Below are positions 55,101-64,000 of a DNA stretch of 64,000 nt, in pieces. Positions within the stretch are counted from its first letter, which is position 1; each line of letters starts with the position of its first letter. The notes below the pieces were generated by a model. The model had not been told where the DNA came from. It saw only the letters and a list, made by a program, of their open reading frames with translations, and did no database searches. Source of the DNA: an uncultured Sphingomonas sp. (GTDB taxonomy: Bacteria > Pseudomonadota > Alphaproteobacteria > Sphingomonadales > Sphingomonadaceae); assembly GCA_913774925.1 (NCBI GenBank), contig CAJYKB010000047.1, positions 22,713 to 86,712 on the forward strand, given 5' to 3'. Both the position numbers and the translations under genes were made by a program.

Positions 55101-56371
55101 CCGATACGATCTTTGCCTTGTCGAGCGGCCGCCCGCCCGCTGCGATCGCCGTCATGCGGATCAGCGGGCCACAGGCGGAGCAGGCTCTCGCGACCTTGGT
55201 GGGCACGCTCCCCCCGCCGCGAACGGCGTCGCTACGCGCGCTGCGTGACGACACGGGCGATGTACTCGATCGGGCACTGGTGATCCGCTTCCCCGGCCCG
55301 GCGACGGCGACCGGGGAGGACCTGGTCGAGCTTCATCTCCATGGCGGTCGCGCGATCGTCGCGTCGGTCGAGCGGATATTGGAGCGTCAGCCGGGGCTAC
55401 GCCTTGCCCAGCCGGGCGAATTCACGCGGCGCGCGCTGGAGAACGGCCGCCTCGACATCACGCAGGCGGAGGGCCTAGCCGACCTTCTGGAAGCGGAGAC
55501 CGAGACACAGCGCCGCGTCGCCATGTCTGCCAGCGAAGGCCGTGTCAGCCAATCCGCGCGTGCTTGGCTCGGTCGCGCCGCCGATATCGCCGCGCGGCTA
55601 GAGGCCGAGATCGACTTCGCCGAAGAAGGCGATGTTATGCAGCACGGCGCCTATCATCCCGCGGCGGATGTGGAGCAGCTTGCCGACGACATGGACGCGG
55701 CTCTGGCGCAGCCGAGCGTCGAGCGTCTGCGCGACGGGGTCAGCGTCGTCCTTGCCGGACCGCGCAATGCCGGCAAGTCGTCGCTGTTCAACGCCCTGCT
55801 CCAGCGTGATGCGGCGATCGTCACGCCGATTGCCGGGACGACCCGGGACATTCTCGAAGCCTCCATTGTTCGGGCGGGCATTCCCTATCGGCTGATCGAT
55901 ACGGCGGGCTTGGTAGAGGACACCATTGACGAGGTGGAGCGCATCGGCATCGGCCGCGCCCGCGACGTCATCTCTAAAGCCGACCTTGTCTTGTGGCTGG
56001 GCATGCCCGGCACAGCGCCCGATGGGGCTGTCCGGGTCGCCAGTCAGTGCGATCGACAAGCTCCTCCGGCGGGTTGTGATATTGAGACATCGGCTCATCA
56101 CCCCAAGACCATCGATGCGCTCTGGTCGATGCTGGATCAGCGATGTCGCGGCCTGATGGACACCGGCAGCGGCGTGGTGTTTCGCGAGCGACAACGGGGA
56201 GACATCGCCGTTGCTGTTGCGGAACTCAGGCGATGCAGTCGCGAAAGCGATCCGCTGATCCAGGCTGAACACATCCGGTTTGCCAATCGGCATCTTGCTC
56301 GCATATTGGGCGCTGACGCTACAGAGGAGATGATTGACTCCCTGTTCCGTCGTTTCTGCCTCGGCAAATAG
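55097..56371 (+). CDS. mnmE: tRNA modification GTPase MnmE
   Basis: 'DTIFALSSGRPPAAIAVMRISGPQA', 'GPRNAGKSSLFNALLQRDAAIVTPIAGTTRDILEA', C-terminal 'IDSLFRRFCLGK'. Confidence 0.97.
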   Translation: MTDTIFALSSGRPPAAIAVMRISGPQAEQALATLVGTLPPPRTASLRALRDDTGDVLDRALVIRFPGPATATGEDLVELHLHGGRAIVASVERILERQPGLRLAQPGEFTRRALENGRLDITQAEGLADLLEAETETQRRVAMSASEGRVSQSARAWLGRAADIAARLEAEIDFAEEGDVMQHGAYHPAADVEQLADDMDAALAQPSVERLRDGVSVVLAGPRNAGKSSLFNALLQRDAAIVTPIAGTTRDILEASIVRAGIPYRLIDTAGLVEDTIDEVERIGIGRARDVISKADLVLWLGMPGTAPDGAVRVASQCDRQAPPAGCDIETSAHHPKTIDALWSMLDQRCRGLMDTGSGVVFRERQRGDIAVAVAELRRCSRESDPLIQAEHIRFANRHLARILGADATEEMIDSLFRRFCLGK

Positions 56372-56372
56372 G

Positions 56373-56388
56373 CGTTCCACGTGAAACA
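56373..56388. other. parS-like site 1 (CGTTCCACGTGAAACA), contains mnmG GTG start codon
   Basis: 14/16 match to TGTTTCACGTGAAACA. Confidence 0.88.
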
Positions 56389-58096
56389 ATTTGATGTTGC
56401 CGTCATTGGGGGCGGTCATGCGGGTACGGAAGCGGCCGCTGCCGCGGTACGTCGCGGCGCACGGGTTGCGCTGATCTCGCAAAACGCCGCCCTAATCGGA
56501 ACCATGTCGTGCAACCCGTCCATCGGCGGCCTGGGGAAAGGCCATCTGGTTCGAGAGGTGGACGCCTTCGATGGTCTGATGGCCCGTGCCGCCGACGATA
56601 GCGCGATCCATCACCGTATGCTCAACCGGTCAAAAGGATTGGCAGTCCAAGGTCCGCGCATCCAGGCTGACAGAGTCCGCTACCGCGCCTCGATTGCGCA
56701 GCAGTTGGGGCAGCTAGAGAATCTCACCATTGTAGAAGGAGAGGTCGTCGACCTCCTCCCCAAAGCTGGCGCTACGACGACGCTCCTGCTCGCCGATGGT
56801 ACAAGTCTTGATGCCCGCGCCGTCGTCTTGGCGACGGGAACATTCCTAGGGGGCCGAATCTTCCGTGGTCATGATCGGGATGACGGTGGACGTGTCGGGG
56901 AAAAGGCTGCGCATCGCCTTGCCCAAAGGCTGCGCGACCTCGACCTTCCGATCCGTCGACTGAAGACAGGAACCCCGCCCCGTCTTGATGGCCGGACGAT
57001 CGATTGGGCGCGCTTATCGCCTCAGCCGAGCGACGAGGATCTCTGGCACATGTCCTCAGTTCCACCGAATATTCGGCTTCCGCAACTCGCGTGCGCCATT
57101 ACGCGAACGAATACCAAGACCCATGATATCGTTCGCGCCGGGCTTGCCTCCTCTCCCCTGTTTGCTGGAGCAATCGAGGGACAAGGGCCGCGGTACTGCC
57201 CGTCGATCGAGGACAAGATTCATCGCTTCGGCGATCGCGACGGGCATCAGATCTTTCTGGAGCCGGAAGGGCTAGATACGGTGACGGTCTATCCCAACGG
57301 CATCTCGACCTCGCTCTCCGCCGAAACCCAAAAGGCGTTGGTTGAATCGGTGCCCGGCCTAGAGCGGGCGGTTATCACGACCTTGGGCTATGCGGTGGAG
57401 TATGACTATCTCGACCCCCGGTCGCTGGATCATCGTCTTTCGCTTACGGCATTGCCGGATGTCTTTTGCGCCGGCCAGATAAACGGCACGACCGGTTATG
57501 AAGAGGCCGCGGCCCAGGGCTTGATTGCGGGTCTTAATGCGGCGGCATTTGCCCTTGACGCCGCGCCGGTGACAATCGACCGCGCCCAGGGATACATCGG
57601 CGTCATGATCGACGACCTCGTCCTTCAGGGCGTGACGGAGCCGTATCGGATGTTGACGGCGAGAGCCGAGTTTCGGCTGGCGCTTCGTGCGGACAACGCA
57701 GAGACACGCTTGAGCTCGACAGCAATAGCGGCCAACTGCGTCTCCCCCGACCGGCTGTTCCACGTGGAACGTCGTCACCGACTTCGAGAAGCCGTCAGGG
57801 CGGGCGCCCCGTCCGTGCCGGCGAATGACATCGATATTGTCCGGGAGATCGAAGAGGATCTACGGTATGCCCCCTACCTCACCCGGCAGGCCGAGGAGGT
57901 TGAGCGGATCCGACGGGACGACGCGGTTCAGCTGCCACCCTCTGATCGCTTCTGTCAGGTTCCGGGTCTGTCTAACGAGATGCTTGACCGGCTGGTTACC
58001 GCCGCCCCCAGAACGCTGGGTGAAGCGTCTCGTGTACGTGGCGTAACCCCCGCCGCCCTAGCCGCATTGTGGCTGTTTGCCCGGAAGGCCTCATGA
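56381..58096 (+). CDS. mnmG: tRNA uridine-5-carboxymethylaminomethyl modification enzyme MnmG (GidA)
   Basis: 'FDVAVIGGGHAGTEAAAAAVRRGARVALISQ', 'MSCNPSIGGLGKGHLVREVDAFDG', 'AGQINGTTGYEEAAAQGL'; GTG start. Confidence 0.98.
   Translation: MKQFDVAVIGGGHAGTEAAAAAVRRGARVALISQNAALIGTMSCNPSIGGLGKGHLVREVDAFDGLMARAADDSAIHHRMLNRSKGLAVQGPRIQADRVRYRASIAQQLGQLENLTIVEGEVVDLLPKAGATTTLLLADGTSLDARAVVLATGTFLGGRIFRGHDRDDGGRVGEKAAHRLAQRLRDLDLPIRRLKTGTPPRLDGRTIDWARLSPQPSDEDLWHMSSVPPNIRLPQLACAITRTNTKTHDIVRAGLASSPLFAGAIEGQGPRYCPSIEDKIHRFGDRDGHQIFLEPEGLDTVTVYPNGISTSLSAETQKALVESVPGLERAVITTLGYAVEYDYLDPRSLDHRLSLTALPDVFCAGQINGTTGYEEAAAQGLIAGLNAAAFALDAAPVTIDRAQGYIGVMIDDLVLQGVTEPYRMLTARAEFRLALRADNAETRLSSTAIAANCVSPDRLFHVERRHRLREAVRAGAPSVPANDIDIVREIEEDLRYAPYLTRQAEEVERIRRDDAVQLPPSDRFCQVPGLSNEMLDRLVTAAPRTLGEASRVRGVTPAALAALWLFARKAS
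57756..57771. other. parS-like site 2 (TGTTCCACGTGGAACG) inside mnmG
   Basis: 13/16 to consensus; perfect 14-bp palindrome GTTCCACGTGGAAC. Confidence 0.85.
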
Positions 58097-58725
58097 CGGA
58101 AAACGACGCGCGCGGTTGGCTTGCGGAGCGGTTCGGCGACGGTGCCGTCGATATTCTGTCGAAATACGTCGACATCCTCACGCATGAAAGTAGCGTCCAG
58201 AATCTGATTTCCAGCACCACCCTTCCCTCGGTCTGGTCGCGCCATATCGTAGATTCGGCGCAGCTGGCCACACTAGCACCAAGTTATGGCGCTCGTTGGT
58301 GCGATATCGGCAGCGGCGCCGGACTACCCGGGCTTGTCGTAGCCATGCTAATCCCCGGTGAAATCTCCCTCGTGGAGCCAAGGCGGAAGCGCGCTGAATT
58401 TCTCAAAGCTGCGGCGAACCGCCTTGGGTTGAGTCATGTCCGAGTGTGCCAGGCGAAGATCGAGAATGCCGATATCGGAGGCGCGCCAGACATCATCACC
58501 GCTCGCGCGGTTGCGAGCCTATCCACAATCTTCGAGCTTACCCGATCGATTTCCGATCCATCGACACGCTTCATTCTGCCGAAGGGGCGTACTGGCGCTG
58601 ATGAGCTTGCTTCCGCGAAAGCCGACTGGCAAGGAGTGTTTCACGTGGAACGCAGCGTTTCGGATGCGGAATCCATCATTGTCATCGCCGACGGAGTGAC
58701 ACGCCGATGTTCTGCATCGCGGTAG
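58093..58725 (+). CDS. rsmG: 16S rRNA (guanine527-N7)-methyltransferase
   Basis: 'WCDIGSGAGLPGLVVAMLIPGEISLVEPRRKRAEFLKAAANRLGL'; between mnmG and parA. Confidence 0.96.
   Translation: MTENDARGWLAERFGDGAVDILSKYVDILTHESSVQNLISSTTLPSVWSRHIVDSAQLATLAPSYGARWCDIGSGAGLPGLVVAMLIPGEISLVEPRRKRAEFLKAAANRLGLSHVRVCQAKIENADIGGAPDIITARAVASLSTIFELTRSISDPSTRFILPKGRTGADELASAKADWQGVFHVERSVSDAESIIVIADGVTRRCSASR
58637..58652. other. parS-like site 3 (TGTTTCACGTGGAACG) inside rsmG
   Basis: 14/16 match to TGTTTCACGTGAAACA. Confidence 0.88.
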
Positions 58726-59486
58726 CCAATCAAAAAGGCGGGGTCGGCAAGACCACCAGCGCCATCAACATCGCGACTGCCTTGGCAGCGTCCGGCCATT
58801 CGGTTCTTCTGATCGATTTGGATCCTCAAGGTAATGCATCAACTGGATTGGGAATAGCGCAGAACAAACGCCAGCGGTCGAGCTACCATGTGCTTATCGA
58901 CCGGGGCGGCTTGGTGGAGGCCGTAGTTCCGACCGGCATCCCGCACCTGGATGTCGTCCCCGCAACGGTCGACCTGTCCGGCGCCGAGATCGAGTTGGTC
59001 GACCTGGAGCAACGGACCCACCGCCTGCATCGCGCAATCGAGGGGGCATCGCGCCGCTGGGACATCGTACTGATCGACTGTCCCCCGTCGTTGGGCTTGT
59101 TGACAATCAACGCCATGGTGGCGGCGGACGCGCTGCTGGTGCCGCTTCAGTGTGAATTTTTCGCATTGGAAGGGCTCAGTCAGTTGCTCAACACGGTCGA
59201 GCGCATCCGGTCACGCTTCAACCCGTCGCTCTCTATCCTCGGAGTCGCGTTGACGATGTACGACCGGCGAAATCGCCTGACGGAGCAGGTATCGACCGAT
59301 GTTCGTGCGGTGCTCGGGAAGGTAGTGTTCGACACCGTCATCCCTCGCAATGTCCGTCTGTCCGAGGCACCGAGCCATGGATTGCCGGCGCTCATCTACG
59401 ATCATCGGTGCAGCGGTTCGGAAGCGTATATGGCCTTGGCACGTGAGGTCATCCAACGACTTCCCCGTCAGGAGGCGGCAGCATGA
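58707..59486 (+). CDS. parA: Chromosome partitioning ATPase ParA
   Basis: 'IAVANQKGGVGKTTSAINIATALA', 'IDLDPQGNASTGLGI', 'IDCPPSLGLLTINA'; 19-nt overlap with rsmG. Confidence 0.97.
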   Translation: MFCIAVANQKGGVGKTTSAINIATALAASGHSVLLIDLDPQGNASTGLGIAQNKRQRSSYHVLIDRGGLVEAVVPTGIPHLDVVPATVDLSGAEIELVDLEQRTHRLHRAIEGASRRWDIVLIDCPPSLGLLTINAMVAADALLVPLQCEFFALEGLSQLLNTVERIRSRFNPSLSILGVALTMYDRRNRLTEQVSTDVRAVLGKVVFDTVIPRNVRLSEAPSHGLPALIYDHRCSGSEAYMALAREVIQRLPRQEAAA

Positions 59487-60406
59487 GCGACGCGTCGTCC
59501 CGCCGAAATCGCGGTGGCCTTGGCCGCGGCCTTAACGCTTTGCTGGGGGATGTCGCGCAAGATGAGCGCGACACGACAACGGACGGCGCCATCCGGGGCT
59601 CCGTCCGGATGATCCCGGTCAGCGCCATCGCGCCGCACCCCGACCAGCCACGCCGTCACTTCGACGAACATGCGCTCGAAGAGCTTTCGCAGTCGATTGC
59701 CGAGCGCGGTGTCATCCAGCCGATCATCGTCCGCCCGCACGGCCACGATTATCAGATCGTCGCGGGCGAGCGTCGCTGGCGCGCGGCGCAGCGCGCTCGA
59801 CTGCACGAGGTGCCGGTCGTCGTGCGCGACTATAGCGATAGCGAAACGCTGCAGATCGCGCTTCTGGAGAATATCCAGCGTCAGGATCTCAACGCGATCG
59901 AGGAAGCGCAGGCGTATCAGCGGCTACTAGACGAGTTCGGCCACACACAGGAAGCTTTGGCCCGCGCCGTCCACAAGTCTCGTAGCCATGTCGCCAACCT
60001 ATTGAGATTGCTGGACCTTCCGTCGGAAATTCAGGCGCGGGTGGTCGAGGGTTCGTTGTCGATGGGTCACGCTCGTGCCATCCTGGGCGCGGCCGACCCG
60101 ATCGCGCTCGCCGATCAGGTGGTCGCGCAGGGGCTATCCGTCCGCCAGACGGAAAAGCTCGCGGCAGAGGTCAAGCGCGGCGCGTCGGGAGAAGAGGGAA
60201 AGCGTCCGCGCGGCGTTGCCGGCGGCGTCCACGGCGGCACCGGCAGCGCCGATATCGAGGCGCTCGAGCGTCAGCTCGCCGATCTGCTCGGCCTCAACGT
60301 CCATATCGTCTTCACGCCGGAAGGATCGGGCTCGATCACGCTCGACTACAGCACGCTCGAGCAACTCGACATGGTGTGCCAGCGTCTCAGCGGCGAGCGG
60401 ATCTAA
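59483..60406 (+). CDS. parB: Chromosome partitioning protein ParB
   Basis: 'RGGLGRGLNALLGD', 'PHPDQPRRHFDEHALEELSQSIAERGVIQPIIVRP', 'IVAGERRWRAAQRA', HTH 'TQEALARAVHKSRSHVANLLRLL'. Confidence 0.97.
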   Translation: MSDASSRRNRGGLGRGLNALLGDVAQDERDTTTDGAIRGSVRMIPVSAIAPHPDQPRRHFDEHALEELSQSIAERGVIQPIIVRPHGHDYQIVAGERRWRAAQRARLHEVPVVVRDYSDSETLQIALLENIQRQDLNAIEEAQAYQRLLDEFGHTQEALARAVHKSRSHVANLLRLLDLPSEIQARVVEGSLSMGHARAILGAADPIALADQVVAQGLSVRQTEKLAAEVKRGASGEEGKRPRGVAGGVHGGTGSADIEALERQLADLLGLNVHIVFTPEGSGSITLDYSTLEQLDMVCQRLSGERI

Positions 60407-61413
60407 CGCTTCGCACGGCGGGCGAGGCGAAGCAGAAGCGCATCCGCCACCACGGGTCCCGCCGGACCCGCCGCCATGACCTCCCGCTCGGTGCGTCGTG
60501 CGGCCATCGTTGCTGCTTCCAGATCCGCGAGGCTCCACCGTCGCACGGCCGCGGCGGTGGCCGCCTGCTCCTTCCAGAAGACGCCGCGGCGCTTCATCGC
60601 CTGTTCGGCCCCCTCGCCGCCATCGATCGCGCGCTTCAACTCCGCCAGCATCGTGAGGCGCCGTACCAGCGCCCGCAGGATGGGGATCGGGGACGCGTCC
60701 GGTCCGGTCCGCCGCAACGCCTCCAGCAGCGGGATGACCTCCCCGCCCGTCGCGGCCAGCACCACCTCCCCCATCTCCCCGTCGGCGAGTTCGGCGCCGA
60801 TCGCCTCCAACGCCGCCTCGTCCGCCTCCTGTGGACGATCGGGCGCGGCATCGAGATACAACGCCAGCTTCTCGACCTCGCGCGCCATGATCGCACGGTC
60901 GCCGTCTGCCGCCCGCACGATCCGCGACGCTGCCGCCGGCGAAAGTCGCAGCCCCTCGCCTCGCGCCAGCTCCGCCACCAGCCCGGCCGCGTTGCGCGCA
61001 TCCGGCGGATAGCAGGCGAAGGCCAGCGCCCGATCGGATTCGATCGCGGCCTTCACCAACTTGCCCGTCGCCTTCACAGTAGGGGCGATCATCACCGCCG
61101 GATTGCCCGCCACGGTAGCCGCCAGCAGGCTCTCGACCGCCTCGAGCGATTCCTCGCCCGCGGTGGTCACCCGAATATGCCGCGCATCGCCGAACAGCGA
61201 GATCGCCGCCGCCTCGTCGGCCAGCCGCGCCGGGTCCGCGCGCAGCGTCGCGCCGTCCAGGTCGATCCGTTCCGCCCCCTCCCCCAGCGCGCGCGCCAGG
61301 CGCCCCGCGAATGCCATCGCGGTCGATTCGTCGGGCCCGTGCAGAAGGTAGAGCCGGATATCCGCCGGCGGGCGGTCCAGCGCAGCCGTCAGCCGCGCTT
61401 CCGTCGCCTTCAT
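60403..61413 (-). CDS. holA: DNA polymerase III subunit delta
   Basis: 'YLLHGPDESTAMAFAGRLARAL...'; HolA-length protein in the conserved leuS-lptE-holA order. Confidence 0.93.
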   Translation of the reverse strand: MKATEARLTAALDRPPADIRLYLLHGPDESTAMAFAGRLARALGEGAERIDLDGATLRADPARLADEAAAISLFGDARHIRVTTAGEESLEAVESLLAATVAGNPAVMIAPTVKATGKLVKAAIESDRALAFACYPPDARNAAGLVAELARGEGLRLSPAAASRIVRAADGDRAIMAREVEKLALYLDAAPDRPQEADEAALEAIGAELADGEMGEVVLAATGGEVIPLLEALRRTGPDASPIPILRALVRRLTMLAELKRAIDGGEGAEQAMKRRGVFWKEQAATAAAVRRWSLADLEAATMAARRTEREVMAAGPAGPVVADALLLRLARRAKR

Positions 61414-61919
61414 CGCTTGTCGGTCGCCGGCGCCTGCACTCGCCGTGCGTACAGCGCGAGGCGCGCCACGATCTGGTCCGCCACGGTGTCCGACAGTCGT
61501 TCGAGCGCGCTGCTCTCCGCCGCGATCGTGGCATATTCGGAGCCGACGACATCGATCCCCGCGTCCGACCCGGCCGTCGCATCGACCAATATCGTCCCCT
61601 GCGCCGCATCGACCAGTTGATAGCGCGCGCGCAGCGTCCGCCGCTCACGCGATACCGCATCGTCGGCGCGCGCGCCCAGCCCGACGATCGTGTCGTCCAG
61701 CACCACGTTCAGTCGGTAGCGCGCCGGCCCCTCGCCCAACGCCGCCAGCCGATCGCGCAGCGCGTTCGCCACCAGCCAACCCGACTTCCCTTGAATCGGC
61801 GCCACCTCGATCCCCGACAGGGTCGCCGCGATCGGGCCTGCGGTACTGCCGCTGTACAACGGCGTCAGCCCGCACGCAGACAGCGCGACGGGCAGAAGCA
61901 AGGCAGCGAGCTTCCTCAT
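61410..61919 (-). CDS. lptE: LPS assembly lipoprotein LptE
   Basis: Lipobox '[16 protein letters not shown]'; between leuS and holA. Confidence 0.92.
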   Translation of the reverse strand: MRKLAALLLPVALSACGLTPLYSGSTAGPIAATLSGIEVAPIQGKSGWLVANALRDRLAALGEGPARYRLNVVLDDTIVGLGARADDAVSRERRTLRARYQLVDAAQGTILVDATAGSDAGIDVVGSEYATIAAESSALERLSDTVADQIVARLALYARRVQAPATDKR

Positions 61920-64000
61920 GCGACCAGGTTCACCAGACGGTCGGGCACGACGATGACCTTGCGCGGCGACTTGCCCTCCAGCGCGCGGACGACCTTCTCC
62001 GACGCCAGTGCCGCCGCCTCTACCTCGTCCTTCGGCATCCCCTTGGCGAGCATCAGCGTATCGCGCAGCTTGCCGTTGACCTGGATCGCGATCGTCACCT
62101 CGTCATCGACCAGCATCGCGGGATCGACGGCGGGCCAGGCGGCGTCAGCGATCAGCCCGCCCTCCCCCGCCAGCGCCCACGCTTCCTCGGCCAGATGCGG
62201 CACCATCGGCGCGGACAGCAGGACGAGCGTCCGCACGGCTGCGCGCCGCTCGGCGGAGGCGGGCGCCTTCTCGATCGCGCTGGTCAGCGCATAGAGCGCC
62301 GCGACCGCCTTGTTGAACTGCAACCCCTCGACCGCGGCATGGACCGCGGCGGTGGTACGATGCACCTGCTTGCGCAACGCGATGTCATCGCCGGACACCG
62401 CCGCCGCCTCGGGCGACAGCTCGGCATCGACCAGCCGCCACAGCCGTTGGACGAAGCGCCACGCGCCCTCGATCCCATTCTCGCTCCACTCCAGATCGCG
62501 CTCGGGCGGCGAATCCGAGAGCATGAACCAGCGCACCGCGTCCGCTCCGTACTGATCCACGATCGGCTCGGGATCGACGGTGTTCTTCTTGGACTTGGAC
62601 ATCTTCTCGACGCGGCCGCGCCGGATCGGGATCGATGCGCCGTCTTCCGTCTGCGCGAACAGCGCCCCGCCCTCGCCGACGATCAGCGCGTCCGGCGGCA
62701 CCCACAAGGCGCCCGGCGGCCCCGAATAGTCCGGGATGTCGAGCTGATAGGTTTCGTGCGTCACCATGCCCTGCGTGAACAGCCCGGTGAACGGCTCGGC
62801 CAGATCGATCAGCCCGACGTGACGCAGCGCGCGGGTCCAGAATCGCGCATAGAGCAGGTGGAGGATCGCATGCTCGACCCCGCCGATATACTGCCCCACC
62901 GGCAGCCAGCTTTCGGCGACGGCGCGGTCGAACGGCCGATCCTCCGGCTGGCTAGCGAAGCGGATAAAGTACCACGATGAATCGGCGAACGTGTCGAGCG
63001 TGTCCGTATCGCGCAGCGCGTCCGCGCCGCAGGACGGGCAGGCGACATGCTTCCACGTGGGATGGCGATCCAGCGGGTTGCCCGGCACGTCGAAGGTGAC
63101 ATCCTCGGGCAGTTCCACCGGCAACTGTTTGCGCGGCACCGGCACCTCGCCGCACGCGGCGCAATGGATGATCGGGATCGGCGTACCCCAGTAACGCTGG
63201 CGGCTCACCCCCCAGTCGCGCAGCCGCCACACCGTGGTGCCATGGCCCCAGCCGCCGTCCTCGGCGCGACGGATCACCTCGCGCTTGGCGTCGGCCACGT
63301 CCATCCCGTCGAGGAAATGCGAGTTTACCAGCGTCCCCACGCCGGTCCACGCCTCCTGCTCGCCGAACGCGGGATCGGTCTTGTCGCCATCCGACACCAC
63401 GCGCCGGATCGGCAGCGCATATTTGGTCGCGAAGTCAAAATCGCGCTGGTCGTGCGCCGGCACGCCGAACACCGCGCCGGTGCCATAGTCCATCAGCACG
63501 AAGTTGGCGACGAACACCGGCAGGTCGCCCGCCCCGAACGGATGCGCCGCGGTCAGCCCGGTATCGAACCCCAGCTTCTCCTGCGTTTCCAGCTCGGCCG
63601 CGGTCGTCCCGCCCTGCTTGCACCGCTCGACGAACGCCGCCGCCTCGGGGTTCGTCGCCGCGATCCCCTGAGCGATCGGATGATCCGCCGCGACCGCAAC
63701 GAAGCTGGCACCGAACATCGTGTCGGGGCGGGTGGTGAACACCTCCACCGACCCGCCATCGGACAGCGCGAACCGGAACTGCAGCCCCTGGCTCTTGCCG
63801 ATCCAGTTCTCCTGCATCAGCCGCACCTTGTCGGGCCACTGATCCAGCGTCGCGAGGCCATCGAGCAGGTCGTCGGCGAACTGCGTGATCTTCAGGAACC
63901 ATTGCGACAGCTTGCGCTTCTCGACCAGCGCGCCGGAACGCCATCCGCGCCCGTCGATCACCTGCTCGTTGGCCAGCACGGTCATGTCGACCGGGTCCCA
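61916..64000 (-). CDS. leuS: Leucyl-tRNA synthetase (5' part beyond window)
   Basis: '[39 protein letters not shown]', '[15 protein letters not shown]', [12 protein letters not shown]. Confidence 0.97.
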   Translation of the reverse strand, partial: WDPVDMTVLANEQVIDGRGWRSGALVEKRKLSQWFLKITQFADDLLDGLATLDQWPDKVRLMQENWIGKSQGLQFRFALSDGGSVEVFTTRPDTMFGASFVAVAADHPIAQGIAATNPEAAAFVERCKQGGTTAAELETQEKLGFDTGLTAAHPFGAGDLPVFVANFVLMDYGTGAVFGVPAHDQRDFDFATKYALPIRRVVSDGDKTDPAFGEQEAWTGVGTLVNSHFLDGMDVADAKREVIRRAEDGGWGHGTTVWRLRDWGVSRQRYWGTPIPIIHCAACGEVPVPRKQLPVELPEDVTFDVPGNPLDRHPTWKHVACPSCGADALRDTDTLDTFADSSWYFIRFASQPEDRPFDRAVAESWLPVGQYIGGVEHAILHLLYARFWTRALRHVGLIDLAEPFTGLFTQGMVTHETYQLDIPDYSGPPGALWVPPDALIVGEGGALFAQTEDGASIPIRRGRVEKMSKSKKNTVDPEPIVDQYGADAVRWFMLSDSPPERDLEWSENGIEGAWRFVQRLWRLVDAELSPEAAAVSGDDIALRKQVHRTTAAVHAAVEGLQFNKAVAALYALTSAIEKAPASAERRAAVRTLVLLSAPMVPHLAEEAWALAGEGGLIADAAWPAVDPAMLVDDEVTIAIQVNGKLRDTLMLAKGMPKDEVEAAALASEKVVRALEGKSPRKVIVVPDRLVNLVA

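Noticed and set aside
63048-63063. Possible fourth parS site (gcttcCACGTGggatg) in leuS
   Set aside because: Only the CACGTG core plus a few flanking bases match (about 9/16), unlike the three sites near parAB.

Overview
A 64 kb chromosomal segment with high GC, most likely from a sphingomonad alphaproteobacterium (judged from gene order and protein flavour; no database search was run). It is densely packed and mostly housekeeping. It runs from a truncated recQ (left edge) through an M3 peptidase, ATM1-type ABC exporter, ubiG/lysC, M48 protease, osmC-rsh, polA, nadB, tldD, glnK-amtB, a double cold-shock-domain protein, rnd-lptC-lptA-lptB-rpoN, exonuclease and DEXH helicase of the 'ligase-associated' DNA repair set, a PDZ/response-regulator/histidine-kinase operon, a trimodular GH18-like/deacetylase/GT2 protein, pdeM, ubiH-like, ftsK, and the origin-proximal cluster mnmE-mnmG-rsmG-parA-parB facing holA-lptE-leuS (right edge, truncated). 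I found no CRISPR array, prophage, transposase, rRNA or tRNA. Accessory content is small: a CcdAB-like toxin-antitoxin pair and several families of intergenic repeats. The most notable signals are (1) three parS-like sites embedded in coding DNA (mnmG start codon, mnmG, rsmG) just upstream of parAB; (2) a near-perfect sigma-54 promoter ahead of glnK-amtB; (3) the ligase-associated repair genes split and apparently without their ligase; (4) a trimodular polysaccharide enzyme; (5) a three-half-site operator candidate next to an HxlR regulator; (6) a divergent class A beta-lactamase-like lipoprotein. I see no clear evidence of an entirely new biological system.
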